12,338 bases of DNA from Desulfobacteraceae bacterium (GTDB lineage Bacteria; Desulfobacterota; DSM-4660; Desulfatiglandales; Desulfatiglandaceae). The first letter of the stretch is position 1. Every line of letters starts with the position of its first letter. The notes under the pieces were generated by a model. It did no database searches. It had not been told where the DNA came from and saw only the letters and a program-made list of their open reading frames with translations. The DNA is taken from contig DAOWOF010000046.1 in the NCBI GenBank assembly GCA_030642205.1, forward strand, positions 1 to 12,338, written 5' to 3'. Below, one piece after another: positions 6,645 to 12,338 of this stretch. The position numbers and the translations under genes are program-made.

Positions 6645-7562
6645 TTGAAAGGAAAAAAAAGACTTAACGATTTACATGACGGGACTCTTTACGTCGTTTC
6701 TACTCCCATAGGAAACCTTGAGGATCTTACTTTCCGGGCTAAAAGGCTTCTAACAAGCGTGAATATCATAGCGGCTGAAAATATTTCTCGCACTAAAAAA
6801 CTATGTAATTATTACAAAATTACAACTAAAATTATTAGTTGTAATCAACACAACCAAAAAAAAATAGCCCCATTGATACTCAAAAAATTACAATCCGGAT
6901 CTGATATAGCTATTGTAAGCGACGCTGGCACACCCGGTATATCTGATCCAGGCACATACCTGGTTAGTCAAGCCGCCAAAAAAGGGATAAAAATTATTCC
7001 GATTCCAGGACCATGCGCCGTTATTACATCTCTTTCCATATCAGGTATGCCGGCAGACCGTTTTTATTTCAACGGTTTTTTATCTAACAAATCTGGAAAA
7101 AGAAAAAATACTTTACAAACTTTAATCCCAATACCACAAACTCTTGTCTTTTTTGAAGCGCCTCATCGTCTTGAGACAATGTTAATGGATATTCAACAAG
7201 TCTTAGGCGATAGACAAATTGTAATGCACAGAGAGATAACAAAAACCTATGAGGAGATAATAAGGGGCCCGGTTAGCACTATTCTTGCACACATAAAAGA
7301 AAATCCGGTAAAAGGAGAAATAACACTGGTAGTTGAAGGAAATCAGCAGAAAAAATCGCAAGATATAAGCAATGCAACCTTGAATCAAATAGATTTACTC
7401 CTCCTTAATCATAAAATGAGTGTTAAGGAAATTTCTCAATTAATCTCTCAAGAAAAAGGGCTTACTTATAGGCAAATCTATAAAAAATGCCTTCTAAGAA
7501 AAAGAGAGCTTGACCAATCTGAGGACGTTAACATTGCAAATAAACTTAACTGTCACAAATAA
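6645..7562 (+). CDS. rsmI: 16S rRNA (cytidine-1402-2'-O)-methyltransferase RsmI
   Basis: RsmI puts the 2'-O-methyl on C1402 in the decoding centre of 16S rRNA. The 305 residues show the tetrapyrrole-methylase-like fold: GTLYVVSTPIGNLEDLTFRA (13-32), IAIVSDAGTPGISDPG (88-103), IPGPCAVITSL (120-130), FYFNGFLSNKSGKR (140-153), VFFEAPHRL (168-176), HREITKTYEEIIRG (195-208) and KGEITLVVEG (223-232). The usual AEDTR motif reads AENIS (44-48), an uncommon form. TTG 6645 is the only start, since an in-frame TAG (6642-6644) precedes it and no ATG or GTG lies before GTLYVV. No clear ribosome site is seen. The C-terminal end overlaps ptsH by 29 bases. Confidence 0.95.
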   Translation: MKGKKRLNDLHDGTLYVVSTPIGNLEDLTFRAKRLLTSVNIIAAENISRTKKLCNYYKITTKIISCNQHNQKKIAPLILKKLQSGSDIAIVSDAGTPGISDPGTYLVSQAAKKGIKIIPIPGPCAVITSLSISGMPADRFYFNGFLSNKSGKRKNTLQTLIPIPQTLVFFEAPHRLETMLMDIQQVLGDRQIVMHREITKTYEEIIRGPVSTILAHIKENPVKGEITLVVEGNQQKKSQDISNATLNQIDLLLLNHKMSVKEISQLISQEKGLTYRQIYKKCLLRKRELDQSEDVNIANKLNCHK

Positions 7563-7801
7563 ATTAGGTCTGCATGCAAGAGCAGCCGGAAAAATAGTAG
7601 AACTAGGAAAACAATACCAGTCAAAATTAACTTTGAAAAAAAAACAATCTTGAAGTGGATGGATCAAGCATCTTATCTATTCTTACTCTTTCATGTCCTA
7701 AAGGAACTAAGATACAGGCAATGATAACAGGAAAAGATTCCCCTGAATTGAGTGAAAAGCTAAAGGATCTTTTTTCAAATAAATTTGGTGAGCCTTCATG
7801 A
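7534..7801 (+). pseudogene. ptsH: HPr phosphocarrier gene, frame broken at a run of nine A (possibly decoded by slippage)
   Basis: HPr carries phosphate from enzyme I to PTS proteins. From TTG 7534, with GAGGA (7521-7525) 8 bases upstream, the frame reads MQINLTVTNKLGLHARAAG, with the active His14 in GLHAR. It runs to TGA 7651-7653 and gives 39 residues. The rest of HPr continues in the +1 frame: NLEVDGSSILSILTLS, then CPKGTKI and, at the end, LKDLFSNKFGEPS, stopping at TGA 7799-7801 in an ATGA overlap with ptsI. The break falls at nine A residues (7636-7644). Removing one A restores an unbroken 88-residue HPr reading LKKNNLEVDG there. No other damage is seen. It may be a recent mutation, a sequencing error, or a site of transcriptional slippage. 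Confidence 0.88.
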
Positions 7802-9582
7802 CCAAGCGACAAAATAAAAATCAACTAAAATTAACAGGGATTGCAGTTTCATCAGGAATCGCTATAGGAAAAGTCCGTTTAATTGAAAGAACAAAGGCTC
7901 AGATAACATATCAATATCTCATAAATGATGATCAAATAAAACACAATGTGCGGCGATTTAAGGATGCCTTAAGCAGTACAGAAAATCAGCTCATTACACT
8001 TAAAAATCATATGCCGGATATAATAAAAGAGCATGGCTTTATTATGGACAGCCATCTAATGATCCTAAAAGACAGTATGCTTACAGAGTCCACCGTCAAC
8101 AGGATCTTAGATAAAAAGATATGCGCAGAGTGGGCATTAAAACAATCACTGGAAGAAATACGACAAATATTCAATCAAATAGAAGATGAATATATTAGTA
8201 GCCGCATCAATGATGTAGAAAATGTCACAGAAAGAATCCTATGGAATCTCTCCGGTGAGACTCAGGAAAGTTTAACCAACATAAAAGAGCCTGTTATCAT
8301 CGCAGCCCATGATTTATCTCCTGCTGATACGACTGAAATAAATGTAAGTAAGGTAATTGCATTCATAACTGATATGGGAGGGCGAACTTCCCACGCGGCA
8401 ATCATGGCTCAATCATTACAAATTCCTGTAGTAGTTGGGCTAGAATCAGCAACAAAACAACTTAAAGACGGAGATTTGTTAATAGTAAACGGAAATACCG
8501 GAGAAATAATTGTCAATCCCGATAATAATACCCTTATTTATTATCAAGAAAAAAAGAAGGAACAAGAAGAATACAAATCTACCATCACAAAGTCCAGCCA
8601 CTTACCTGCAATCACTCTTGACGGGCATCAAATTACAGTCAGAGCCAACATCGAATTCAAAGAAGAAGTCGTTGCTGTCAGAAACTTTGCGGCAGAAGGT
8701 ATTGGACTTTATAGAACTGAATATCTTTATCTATGGAATAACAAGCTACCCAGTGAAGAAGAATTATTTGAAGACTATCGAAAAGCAACAGAAACCATTG
8801 CCCCAGCTATAATTAATATCAGGACCCTCGATTTGGGAGCAGACAAGGTCTCTTCCAATCTTAGAATGCCTAAAGAAAAAAATCCGGCGCTTGGACTCAG
8901 GGCAATACGATTTTGCCTAAAAGAACAGCAAATATTTAAAAATCAGTTACGTGCCATTATCAGAGCCAGTAATTATGGTAATTTGCAAATAATATTTCCC
9001 ATGATATCAGGGATTCAAGAGATATTAGACATTAAAAATATCATAACACAAATTACTGAAGAACTTACCAGCAAAAAAATCGCATTTGATTCTAATATCA
9101 AATATGGTATTATGATAGAAGTTCCATCGGCGGTCATCATGGCAGAAGAGCTTGCAAAACATGTAGATTTTTTCAGTATTGGAACTAATGATCTTATCCA
9201 ATACGCACTTGCTATTGATCGCGAGAATAAAAATGTCGCCTATATGTATCAGCCTTTTCATCCTGCTATTCTTAGAATGATCCATCACGTAGTCAAGGTC
9301 GCCAAAAATGCCAGAATAGGGGTTGCATTATGTGGAGAAATGTGCGGAGATCCTCTATGCGTACCAATTCTACTTGGTCTCGGTCTCAAAGAATTCAGTA
9401 TGCATGCCATGGCTATACCACTTATAAAAAAAATTATCAGGTCCACATCTTTAGAAGAGGCCAGTACTGATTTTGATAATATTCTAAAGCTGGATACAGC
9501 TAAAGATGTACGAGAATACATCCTGAATCGCATGAAGCGTCTTCTCCCTGAATTGCAAGAAAAAGGATATCTCGATCACTAA
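7798..9582 (+). CDS. ptsI: Phosphoenolpyruvate-protein phosphotransferase (PTS enzyme I)
   Basis: Enzyme I takes phosphate from phosphoenolpyruvate and passes it to HPr. The 594-residue protein is complete. The N-terminal HPr-binding and phosphohistidine part includes LSPADTTEI (173-181) and GGRTSHAAIMA (194-204) with active His199. The PEP-binding barrel has GLYRTE (303-308), IRTLDLGADK (341-350), NPALGLRAIR (362-371), EVPSA (441-445), SIGTNDLIQYALAIDR (460-475) and LCGEMCGD (511-518), where Cys512 matches the E. coli proton donor Cys502. The start ATG overlaps the ptsH stop as ATGA, with GGTGAG (7787-7792) upstream. No sugar permease gene is in the window, so the pathway may be regulatory (for example linked to HPr kinase) or may feed a remote EIIA. 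That part is inference. Confidence 0.97.
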   Translation: MTKRQNKNQLKLTGIAVSSGIAIGKVRLIERTKAQITYQYLINDDQIKHNVRRFKDALSSTENQLITLKNHMPDIIKEHGFIMDSHLMILKDSMLTESTVNRILDKKICAEWALKQSLEEIRQIFNQIEDEYISSRINDVENVTERILWNLSGETQESLTNIKEPVIIAAHDLSPADTTEINVSKVIAFITDMGGRTSHAAIMAQSLQIPVVVGLESATKQLKDGDLLIVNGNTGEIIVNPDNNTLIYYQEKKKEQEEYKSTITKSSHLPAITLDGHQITVRANIEFKEEVVAVRNFAAEGIGLYRTEYLYLWNNKLPSEEELFEDYRKATETIAPAIINIRTLDLGADKVSSNLRMPKEKNPALGLRAIRFCLKEQQIFKNQLRAIIRASNYGNLQIIFPMISGIQEILDIKNIITQITEELTSKKIAFDSNIKYGIMIEVPSAVIMAEELAKHVDFFSIGTNDLIQYALAIDRENKNVAYMYQPFHPAILRMIHHVVKVAKNARIGVALCGEMCGDPLCVPILLGLGLKEFSMHAMAIPLIKKIIRSTSLEEASTDFDNILKLDTAKDVREYILNRMKRLLPELQEKGYLDH

Positions 9583-9591
9583 GTTACCATT

Positions 9592-9690
9592 TATGAACTC
9601 GTAAAAAGTCCACACCAGCTCAAAGATGAATAAACCCCGGCCTGGTTGGTGGAACCATTTAAGTCCACTATCAAATGCTGGGAAATCGAT
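9592..9690. repeat. Dispersed intergenic repeat (copy B)
   Basis: This stretch between ptsI and smpB shares ACTCGTAAAAA (9597-9607) and AACCATTT (9653-9660), followed by a related CAC..TCAA..GCTGG tail, with the element at 440-592. The order is the same and the spacing similar. The copy seems to lack the opposite terminal repeat. No coding capacity is visible. Confidence 0.4.
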
Positions 9691-9716
9691 AAGCATTATT
9701 ATATTTAGAGATATTG

Positions 9717-10172
9717 ATGAAAAAAGGCAAAATTCTTTGCCAAAATCGAAAAGCACACTATAATTATCATATTAGTGAAACCCTAGAAGCGGGTCTCGTA
9801 CTTCTAGGTCATGAGGTAAAATCCCTTAGAGAGGGTCGCGCGAGCCTGGTGGAAAGTCATGCTAAAGTAAAAAGAGGCGAAATATTTCTCTATGATATGC
9901 ATATAACCCCTTATCCTTATGCCCGTGATATGAATATCGATCCCTTAAGACAAAGGAAGCTCTTACTGAATAAACGAGAGATTAGACGCTTAATAGGGAA
10001 AACAGAGGAAAAAGGATTTACCCTTATTCCGACTAAAGTCTATCTCAACAAAGGCTTCATAAAAGTAGAAATTGCTCTGGCTAAAGGGAAGCGTAAGTAT
10101 GATAAAAGGCAGGTTTTAAAGGAAAAAGAATTGAAAAAAGAGATAGATGCTGCTAAAAAATATAAATATTGA
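9717..10172 (+). CDS. smpB: SsrA-binding protein SmpB
   Basis: SmpB binds tmRNA and brings it to stalled ribosomes for trans-translation. From ATG 9717 the product has 151 residues. It shows NRKAHYNYHISETLEAGLVL, LGHEVKSLREGRASLVESHA, GEIFLYDMHI, DPLRQRKLLLNKREIRRLI, the IALAKGKRKYDKR strand and a basic tail expected to enter the mRNA channel (KKEIDAAKK). An in-frame TTG at 9714 directly before the ATG is not preferred; GAG (9708-9710) is 6 bases upstream of the ATG. Its RNA partner ssrA begins 192 bases downstream on the same strand, but with its own promoter. Confidence 0.97.
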   Translation: MKKGKILCQNRKAHYNYHISETLEAGLVLLGHEVKSLREGRASLVESHAKVKRGEIFLYDMHITPYPYARDMNIDPLRQRKLLLNKREIRRLIGKTEEKGFTLIPTKVYLNKGFIKVEIALAKGKRKYDKRQVLKEKELKKEIDAAKKYKY

Positions 10173-10265
10173 TATTTTTTTATTTTCTATGGTTTTCAGC
10201 CCGATAATGCAGTGCAAATTATTTAGCTAAAATTCTATATATTGATTTTAAATTACTTTAGGCAC

Positions 10266-10314
10266 AATATACACCTAATAAATTGTTGAATTTATCCATA
10301 AAAGGGTGTATATT
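10266..10314 (+). promoter_or_regulatory. ssrA promoter with a flanking perfect inverted repeat
   Basis: The -35 box TTGAAT (10286-10291) and the -10 box TATATT (10309-10314, five of six consensus bases) are 17 bases apart. The start would be near 10321, leaving a leader of about 44 bases before the mature tmRNA. A perfect 10-base inverted repeat, AATATACACC (10266-10275) and GGTGTATATT (10305-10314), surrounds the -35 and covers the -10. Such symmetry could be an operator or an accident of AT-rich sequence. Confidence 0.6.
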
Positions 10315-10364
10315 ATATATTAAAAAGAGATGTCATTTTTTACGAGGATACCAAACATAATAAG

Positions 10365-10719
10365 GGGGCGAATAGGATTCGACGAGGATAATTGAAACTT
10401 AGGTTGCATACCGAGGTGCCATCGGCTCGTAAAATGGTGGTTTTAATAATAAACGCAGACGATTACGCGTATGCTCTAGCCGCATAGATTAGGCTAGCGT
10501 TCTCTCGATCTGAGCCTGTGAGACCGAAGAGAACGTCGACTAACAGGCTAGCTTAATTCTCATACCTGAGAGACAATTAAGCGAAACTTTTCTCAGGTTA
10601 ATCCATTAGGTAGTTTGCCCGGCAACTAACCTAGGGATGAAAACGAATATCGGGATAAGTATGTAGATACCTTAGCGGAATATTTTCGGACGGGGGTTCG
10701 ACTCCCCCCGCCTCCACCA
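10365..10719 (+). ncRNA. ssrA: tmRNA (ssrA)
   Basis: A one-piece tmRNA of 355 bases. The 5' end GGGGGCG (10365-10371) pairs with CGCCTCC (10710-10716) to form the acceptor stem, with a G-U at the third pair as in E. coli. CCA is encoded at 10717-10719. The conserved GGATTCGACG follows the 5' end, and a T-arm GGGGGTTCGACTCCCCC lies before the acceptor. The resume codon GCA (10455-10457) opens a tag frame ending at TAG (10485-10487). Together with SmpB it rescues ribosomes stalled on broken mRNAs and tags the product for proteolysis. Paired segments after the tag are consistent with pseudoknots, not modelled here. Confidence 0.97.
10455..10487 (+). other. tmRNA tag-encoding frame
   Basis: GCA GAC GAT TAC GCG TAT GCT CTA GCC GCA TAG gives ADDYAYALAA. 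The ALAA end is the classic ClpXP/ClpAP degradation signal, and the preceding AAAC before GCA matches the usual resume context. Confidence 0.93.
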
Positions 10720-10728
10720 TTGAATTTC

Positions 10729-10785
10729 AAACGAACCAATTCGATTGCCCAACGCGGTATGCCGGATGGTTCGTTTTTCTTTTTG
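10729..10785 (+). terminator. Intrinsic terminator of ssrA
   Basis: AAACGAACCA (10729-10738) pairs perfectly with TGGTTCGTTT (10767-10776), followed by TTTTTCTTTTT-type sequence. It lies 10 bases after the tmRNA CCA. The 28-base loop is long, but inner pairing may shorten it. Confidence 0.75.
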
Positions 10786-11003
10786 TGGCAAGAGTTACGG
10801 CGTTCCTTGCCGCCGGTGGCCACCTTGCTATCACCCGGTTTTCGGGAAATCCGGGTGAAAAACCGCTTCTCCATGAGAATTTTTATCCGAATTCTCATGT
10901 TCCACTTTTGGACCTCGTCCGGTTGCAGACAGAACCCCTTTCAAACCAAGCCATTGCACAAGCACCCATCCTGTTAATCCAGGGGGCTCCGCTTGCCTCC
11001 CCA
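10783..11003. repeat. GC-rich non-coding island with a series of perfect palindromes
   Basis: The island is about 50-60 percent GC, while the next AT-rich stretch (11101-11160) has about 17 percent. It holds GGCAAG (10787-10792) with CTTGCC (10806-10811), and the self-complementary GGTGGCCACC (10815-10824). TCACCCGG (10831-10838) pairs with CCGGGTGA (10851-10858), and CATGAGAATT (10872-10881) with AATTCTCATG (10890-10899). An imperfect G/C-rich hairpin lies at 10982-11002. Frames across it give no recognisable protein. It may be a dispersed palindromic repeat, a structured RNA, or the trace of an element near the ssrA 3' end; no integrase or second copy of the ssrA end is in the window. Confidence 0.5.
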
Positions 11004-11180
11004 ATATCTATAACTCAGAAAGGTACCAGTTACTGTCCAAGCTTATATCAAATATCCAGAGAAAGTATGAAAATAATTGATATTGTAATATTTCTATGCT
11101 AAGGAAAATTTGAACACTAAAATTAATAAATAGTAGTTTACCTGAATATTTATTTATAAATACATGAAAAGGGGAGAAAT
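11004..11180. other. AT-rich leader region of folD
   Basis: No gene is seen here. The stretch is strongly AT-rich and should carry the folD promoter, but no -35/-10 pair is good enough to name. The ribosome site GGGGAG lies at 11171-11176. Confidence 0.5.
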
Positions 11181-12089
11181 ATGACAGCAAAGCTTATAAA
11201 AGGAACCGAAATAAGGGAAAAAATTCTTTCTGAGATTGAAAAGGAAGTCAAGGAAATTAAAGAAAAACATGGCCAGGTGCCCGGGTTGGTAACAATTCTG
11301 ATAGGTGCAAATCCTGCTTCAATTTCTTATGTTACATTGAAAATAAAAACGGCCAATAGACTTGGTTTTCATGAGATACAAGATGATCAGCCCGCAGATA
11401 TCTCTGAAGAAGATCTGCTAGCTCTGATTTCAAAATATAATAATGATGACTCAATTAATGGAATCTTGGTTCAATTACCATTGCCAAAGCATATTAATGA
11501 GAAAAAAATCCTGAACGCAATTGATCCTGATAAGGATGTTGATGGTTTTCATCCTGTAAACGTTGGTCGTTTGATGATCGGCGGGGATGAAGTAAAATTT
11601 CCCCCTTGTACACCTGCCGGAATCCAGGAAATGATAGTCAGGTCAGGTGTTGAAACCAGTGGGGCTGAAGTTGTGGTAGTTGGCCGATCTAATATTGTTG
11701 GAAAACCAATCGCAAATATGATGCTTCAGAAAGGCCCTGGAGCTAATTCAACTGTTACAATTGTGCATACACGCACCAAGGATTTGGCTGCCCATTGTAA
11801 AAGGGCGGATATTCTAATTGTTGCTGCTGGCGTCCCAGGCCTTGTGAAGCCGGAATGGATAAAGGAAGGTGCCTGCGTAATAGATGTAGGTGTAAACCGG
11901 GTTGGAGAAAAGATCAGCGAAAAAACTGGCAAAAAGATTGCCATTCTCAGAGGAGACGTAGATTTTGATAAGGCCAAAGAGATTGCCGGATCCATTACTC
12001 CCGTTCCAGGCGGCGTTGGCCCCATGACCATAACCATGCTTATGAAAAATACTCTGAAATCTCTAAAATTCAGCTTGGGGATTGCTTAA
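11181..12089 (+). CDS. folD: Bifunctional methylenetetrahydrofolate dehydrogenase / methenyltetrahydrofolate cyclohydrolase FolD
   Basis: FolD interconverts methylene-, methenyl- and formyl-tetrahydrofolate using NADP or NAD, supplying one-carbon units for purines and formyl-methionine. In anaerobes it can also serve the Wood-Ljungdahl pathway. The 302 residues contain ASISYVTLKIK (47-57) with Tyr50 and catalytic Lys54, GILVQLPLP (94-102), DPDKDVDGFHPVNVGRL (115-131), PCTPAGI (142-148), the dinucleotide-binding VVVGRSNIVGKPIA (165-178), VIDVGVNRV (233-241) and ITPVPGGVGPMTITMLM (272-288). It is slightly longer than E. coli FolD, with extra residues around 184-192. A GGGGAG site stands just upstream of ATG 11181. 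It is separated from ssrA by a terminator and so probably has its own promoter. Confidence 0.98.
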   Translation: MTAKLIKGTEIREKILSEIEKEVKEIKEKHGQVPGLVTILIGANPASISYVTLKIKTANRLGFHEIQDDQPADISEEDLLALISKYNNDDSINGILVQLPLPKHINEKKILNAIDPDKDVDGFHPVNVGRLMIGGDEVKFPPCTPAGIQEMIVRSGVETSGAEVVVVGRSNIVGKPIANMMLQKGPGANSTVTIVHTRTKDLAAHCKRADILIVAAGVPGLVKPEWIKEGACVIDVGVNRVGEKISEKTGKKIAILRGDVDFDKAKEIAGSITPVPGGVGPMTITMLMKNTLKSLKFSLGIA

Positions 12090-12157
12090 CCAAGATATTT
12101 GAAAAATAATTTAAATAGTGCCCGAACGAAAACTGTCTTTTTTTGCCAATCTCTGCA

Positions 12158-12338
12158 TCAGATCAAAATTTTAATCCTCAAAATACCCAAGGTATTTCTG
12201 GGGTTAAAATTTTGTTCTTTCTTGCACCTTTTTCTTTCAATTCTCAAAAGACCACCATCTATATTTATAGTTTTGAACCCTCAAAAAAAAAAGATAGAAT
12301 TCCCTTCGCTGCCACTTGCAATCATACTTACGTCAAGA
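12158..12338 (-). pseudogene. Remnant of the 5' end of a metallo-beta-lactamase-fold (WalJ/YycJ-like) gene
   Basis: Reading leftward from the window edge, one frame gives LDVSMIASGSEGNSIFFF, a TGA (12281-12283), then GFKTINIDGGLLRIERKR. ASGSxGNS followed 11 codons later by IDxGL is the N-terminal pattern of WalJ/YycJ-type MBL hydrolases, and the spacing fits if the TGA replaces a sense codon. After about 12235 the frame enters a palindrome (12164-12214) and stops at 12158-12160 before any HxHxDH metal motif. The run of ten T before the stop could hide a sequencing error, but the frame is the same on both sides, so a point nonsense change is simpler. The true start lies beyond the right edge. 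Only about 45 residues can be judged. Confidence 0.4.
12164..12214. terminator. Long hairpin downstream of folD (repeat-like or bidirectional terminator)
   Basis: CAAAATTTTAA (12164-12174) pairs perfectly with TTAAAATTTTG (12204-12214). Inside, 12175-12187 pairs with 12191-12203 in 11 of 13 positions (two of them G-U), around a three-base CAA loop. On the plus strand it is followed by T-rich sequence, so it may end folD transcription 75 bases after the gene. It also looks like an extragenic palindrome placed in the remnant gene. Confidence 0.5.

Noticed and set aside
7645..7656. A prfB-like +1 ribosomal frameshift at the ptsH TGA
   Set aside because: The codon before TGA is TCT; moving its tRNA one base to CTT would break pairing, and no ribosome-site-like stimulator lies at the right distance. 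Slippage in the A-run, mutation or sequence error fits better.
8510..8812. A 100-codon plus-strand ORF inside ptsI
   Set aside because: It is fully contained in another frame of a well-conserved gene and has no recognisable domain.
10690..10785. Phage or island attachment site at the ssrA 3' end
   Set aside because: No integrase gene and no second copy of the ssrA 3' end are present in the window; only the location would suggest it.
10626..10898. A 90-codon minus-strand ORF containing NGGGGGSRTPVRKYS
   Set aside because: It lies across the 3' half of ssrA in antisense. The GGGGGSRTPVR peptide is the reverse reading of the T-arm and acceptor stem, a common annotation artefact.
10720..11102. 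Two plus-strand ORFs of 85 and 105 codons after ssrA
   Set aside because: They run through the terminator and the palindromes, start without ribosome sites, and show no family motif. The base pattern is explained better by hairpins.
12281..12283. Selenocysteine at the in-frame TGA of the MBL remnant
   Set aside because: No selenoprotein is known to me at this position of the family, no SECIS-like hairpin directly follows, and the rest of the gene is also disrupted.

Overview
The window is a chromosomal segment of AT-rich DNA. It carries a long, mostly co-directional (+) run of translation, RNA-modification and protein-targeting genes. The gene order is ffh - rpsP - khpA - rimM - trmD - (SPOUT-like RNA methyltransferase) - rplS - rnhB - yraN - rsmI - ptsH - ptsI - smpB - ssrA - folD. 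This order, the alpha/beta-knot methyltransferase between trmD and rplS, and a tmRNA tag reading ADDYAYALAA all suit a low-GC member of Desulfobacterota (the former Deltaproteobacteria, probably Desulfobacterales-like). That placement is inferred from family knowledge and was not checked against a database.

Layout. Positions 1-416 (-) are the N-terminal third or less of NAD-dependent DNA ligase (ligA), cut by the window edge. Positions 417-840 are a gene-free divergent region with a short-repeat element near ligA and a plausible promoter for ffh. Positions 841-4073 hold ffh, rpsP, khpA, rimM and trmD; rimM follows khpA by 2 nt and overlaps trmD by 11 nt. Positions 4219-6538 hold the putative RNA methyltransferase, rplS (true start 5044), rnhB and yraN (true start 6170), with a hairpin and inverted-repeat block upstream of rplS. 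Positions 6645-9582 hold rsmI, a frameshifted HPr gene and ptsI (enzyme I), tightly overlapped. Positions 9717-10719 hold smpB and ssrA, the two partners of trans-translation, with a good sigma70-type promoter and an intrinsic terminator for ssrA. Positions 10783-11003 are a GC-rich non-coding island packed with perfect palindromes. Positions 11181-12089 are folD. Beyond it lie a long hairpin and what looks like the decayed 5' end of a metallo-beta-lactamase-fold gene on the minus strand.

Functionally the segment covers protein targeting (Ffh), ribosome assembly and ribosomal proteins (bS16, RimM, bL19, KhpA), tRNA and rRNA modification (TrmD, RsmI, the unnamed methyltransferase), RNA:DNA hybrid removal (RNase HII), ribosome rescue (SmpB/tmRNA), the shared phosphotransferase components (HPr/EI) and one-carbon metabolism (FolD).

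Most of this is housekeeping. The observation most worth following is ptsH: a complete HPr coding sequence split into two frames exactly at a run of nine A residues. Either an undiscovered slippage mechanism, a recent mutation or a sequencing error explains it. The palindrome island after ssrA and the small dispersed repeats in the intergenic regions are the next most interesting items.
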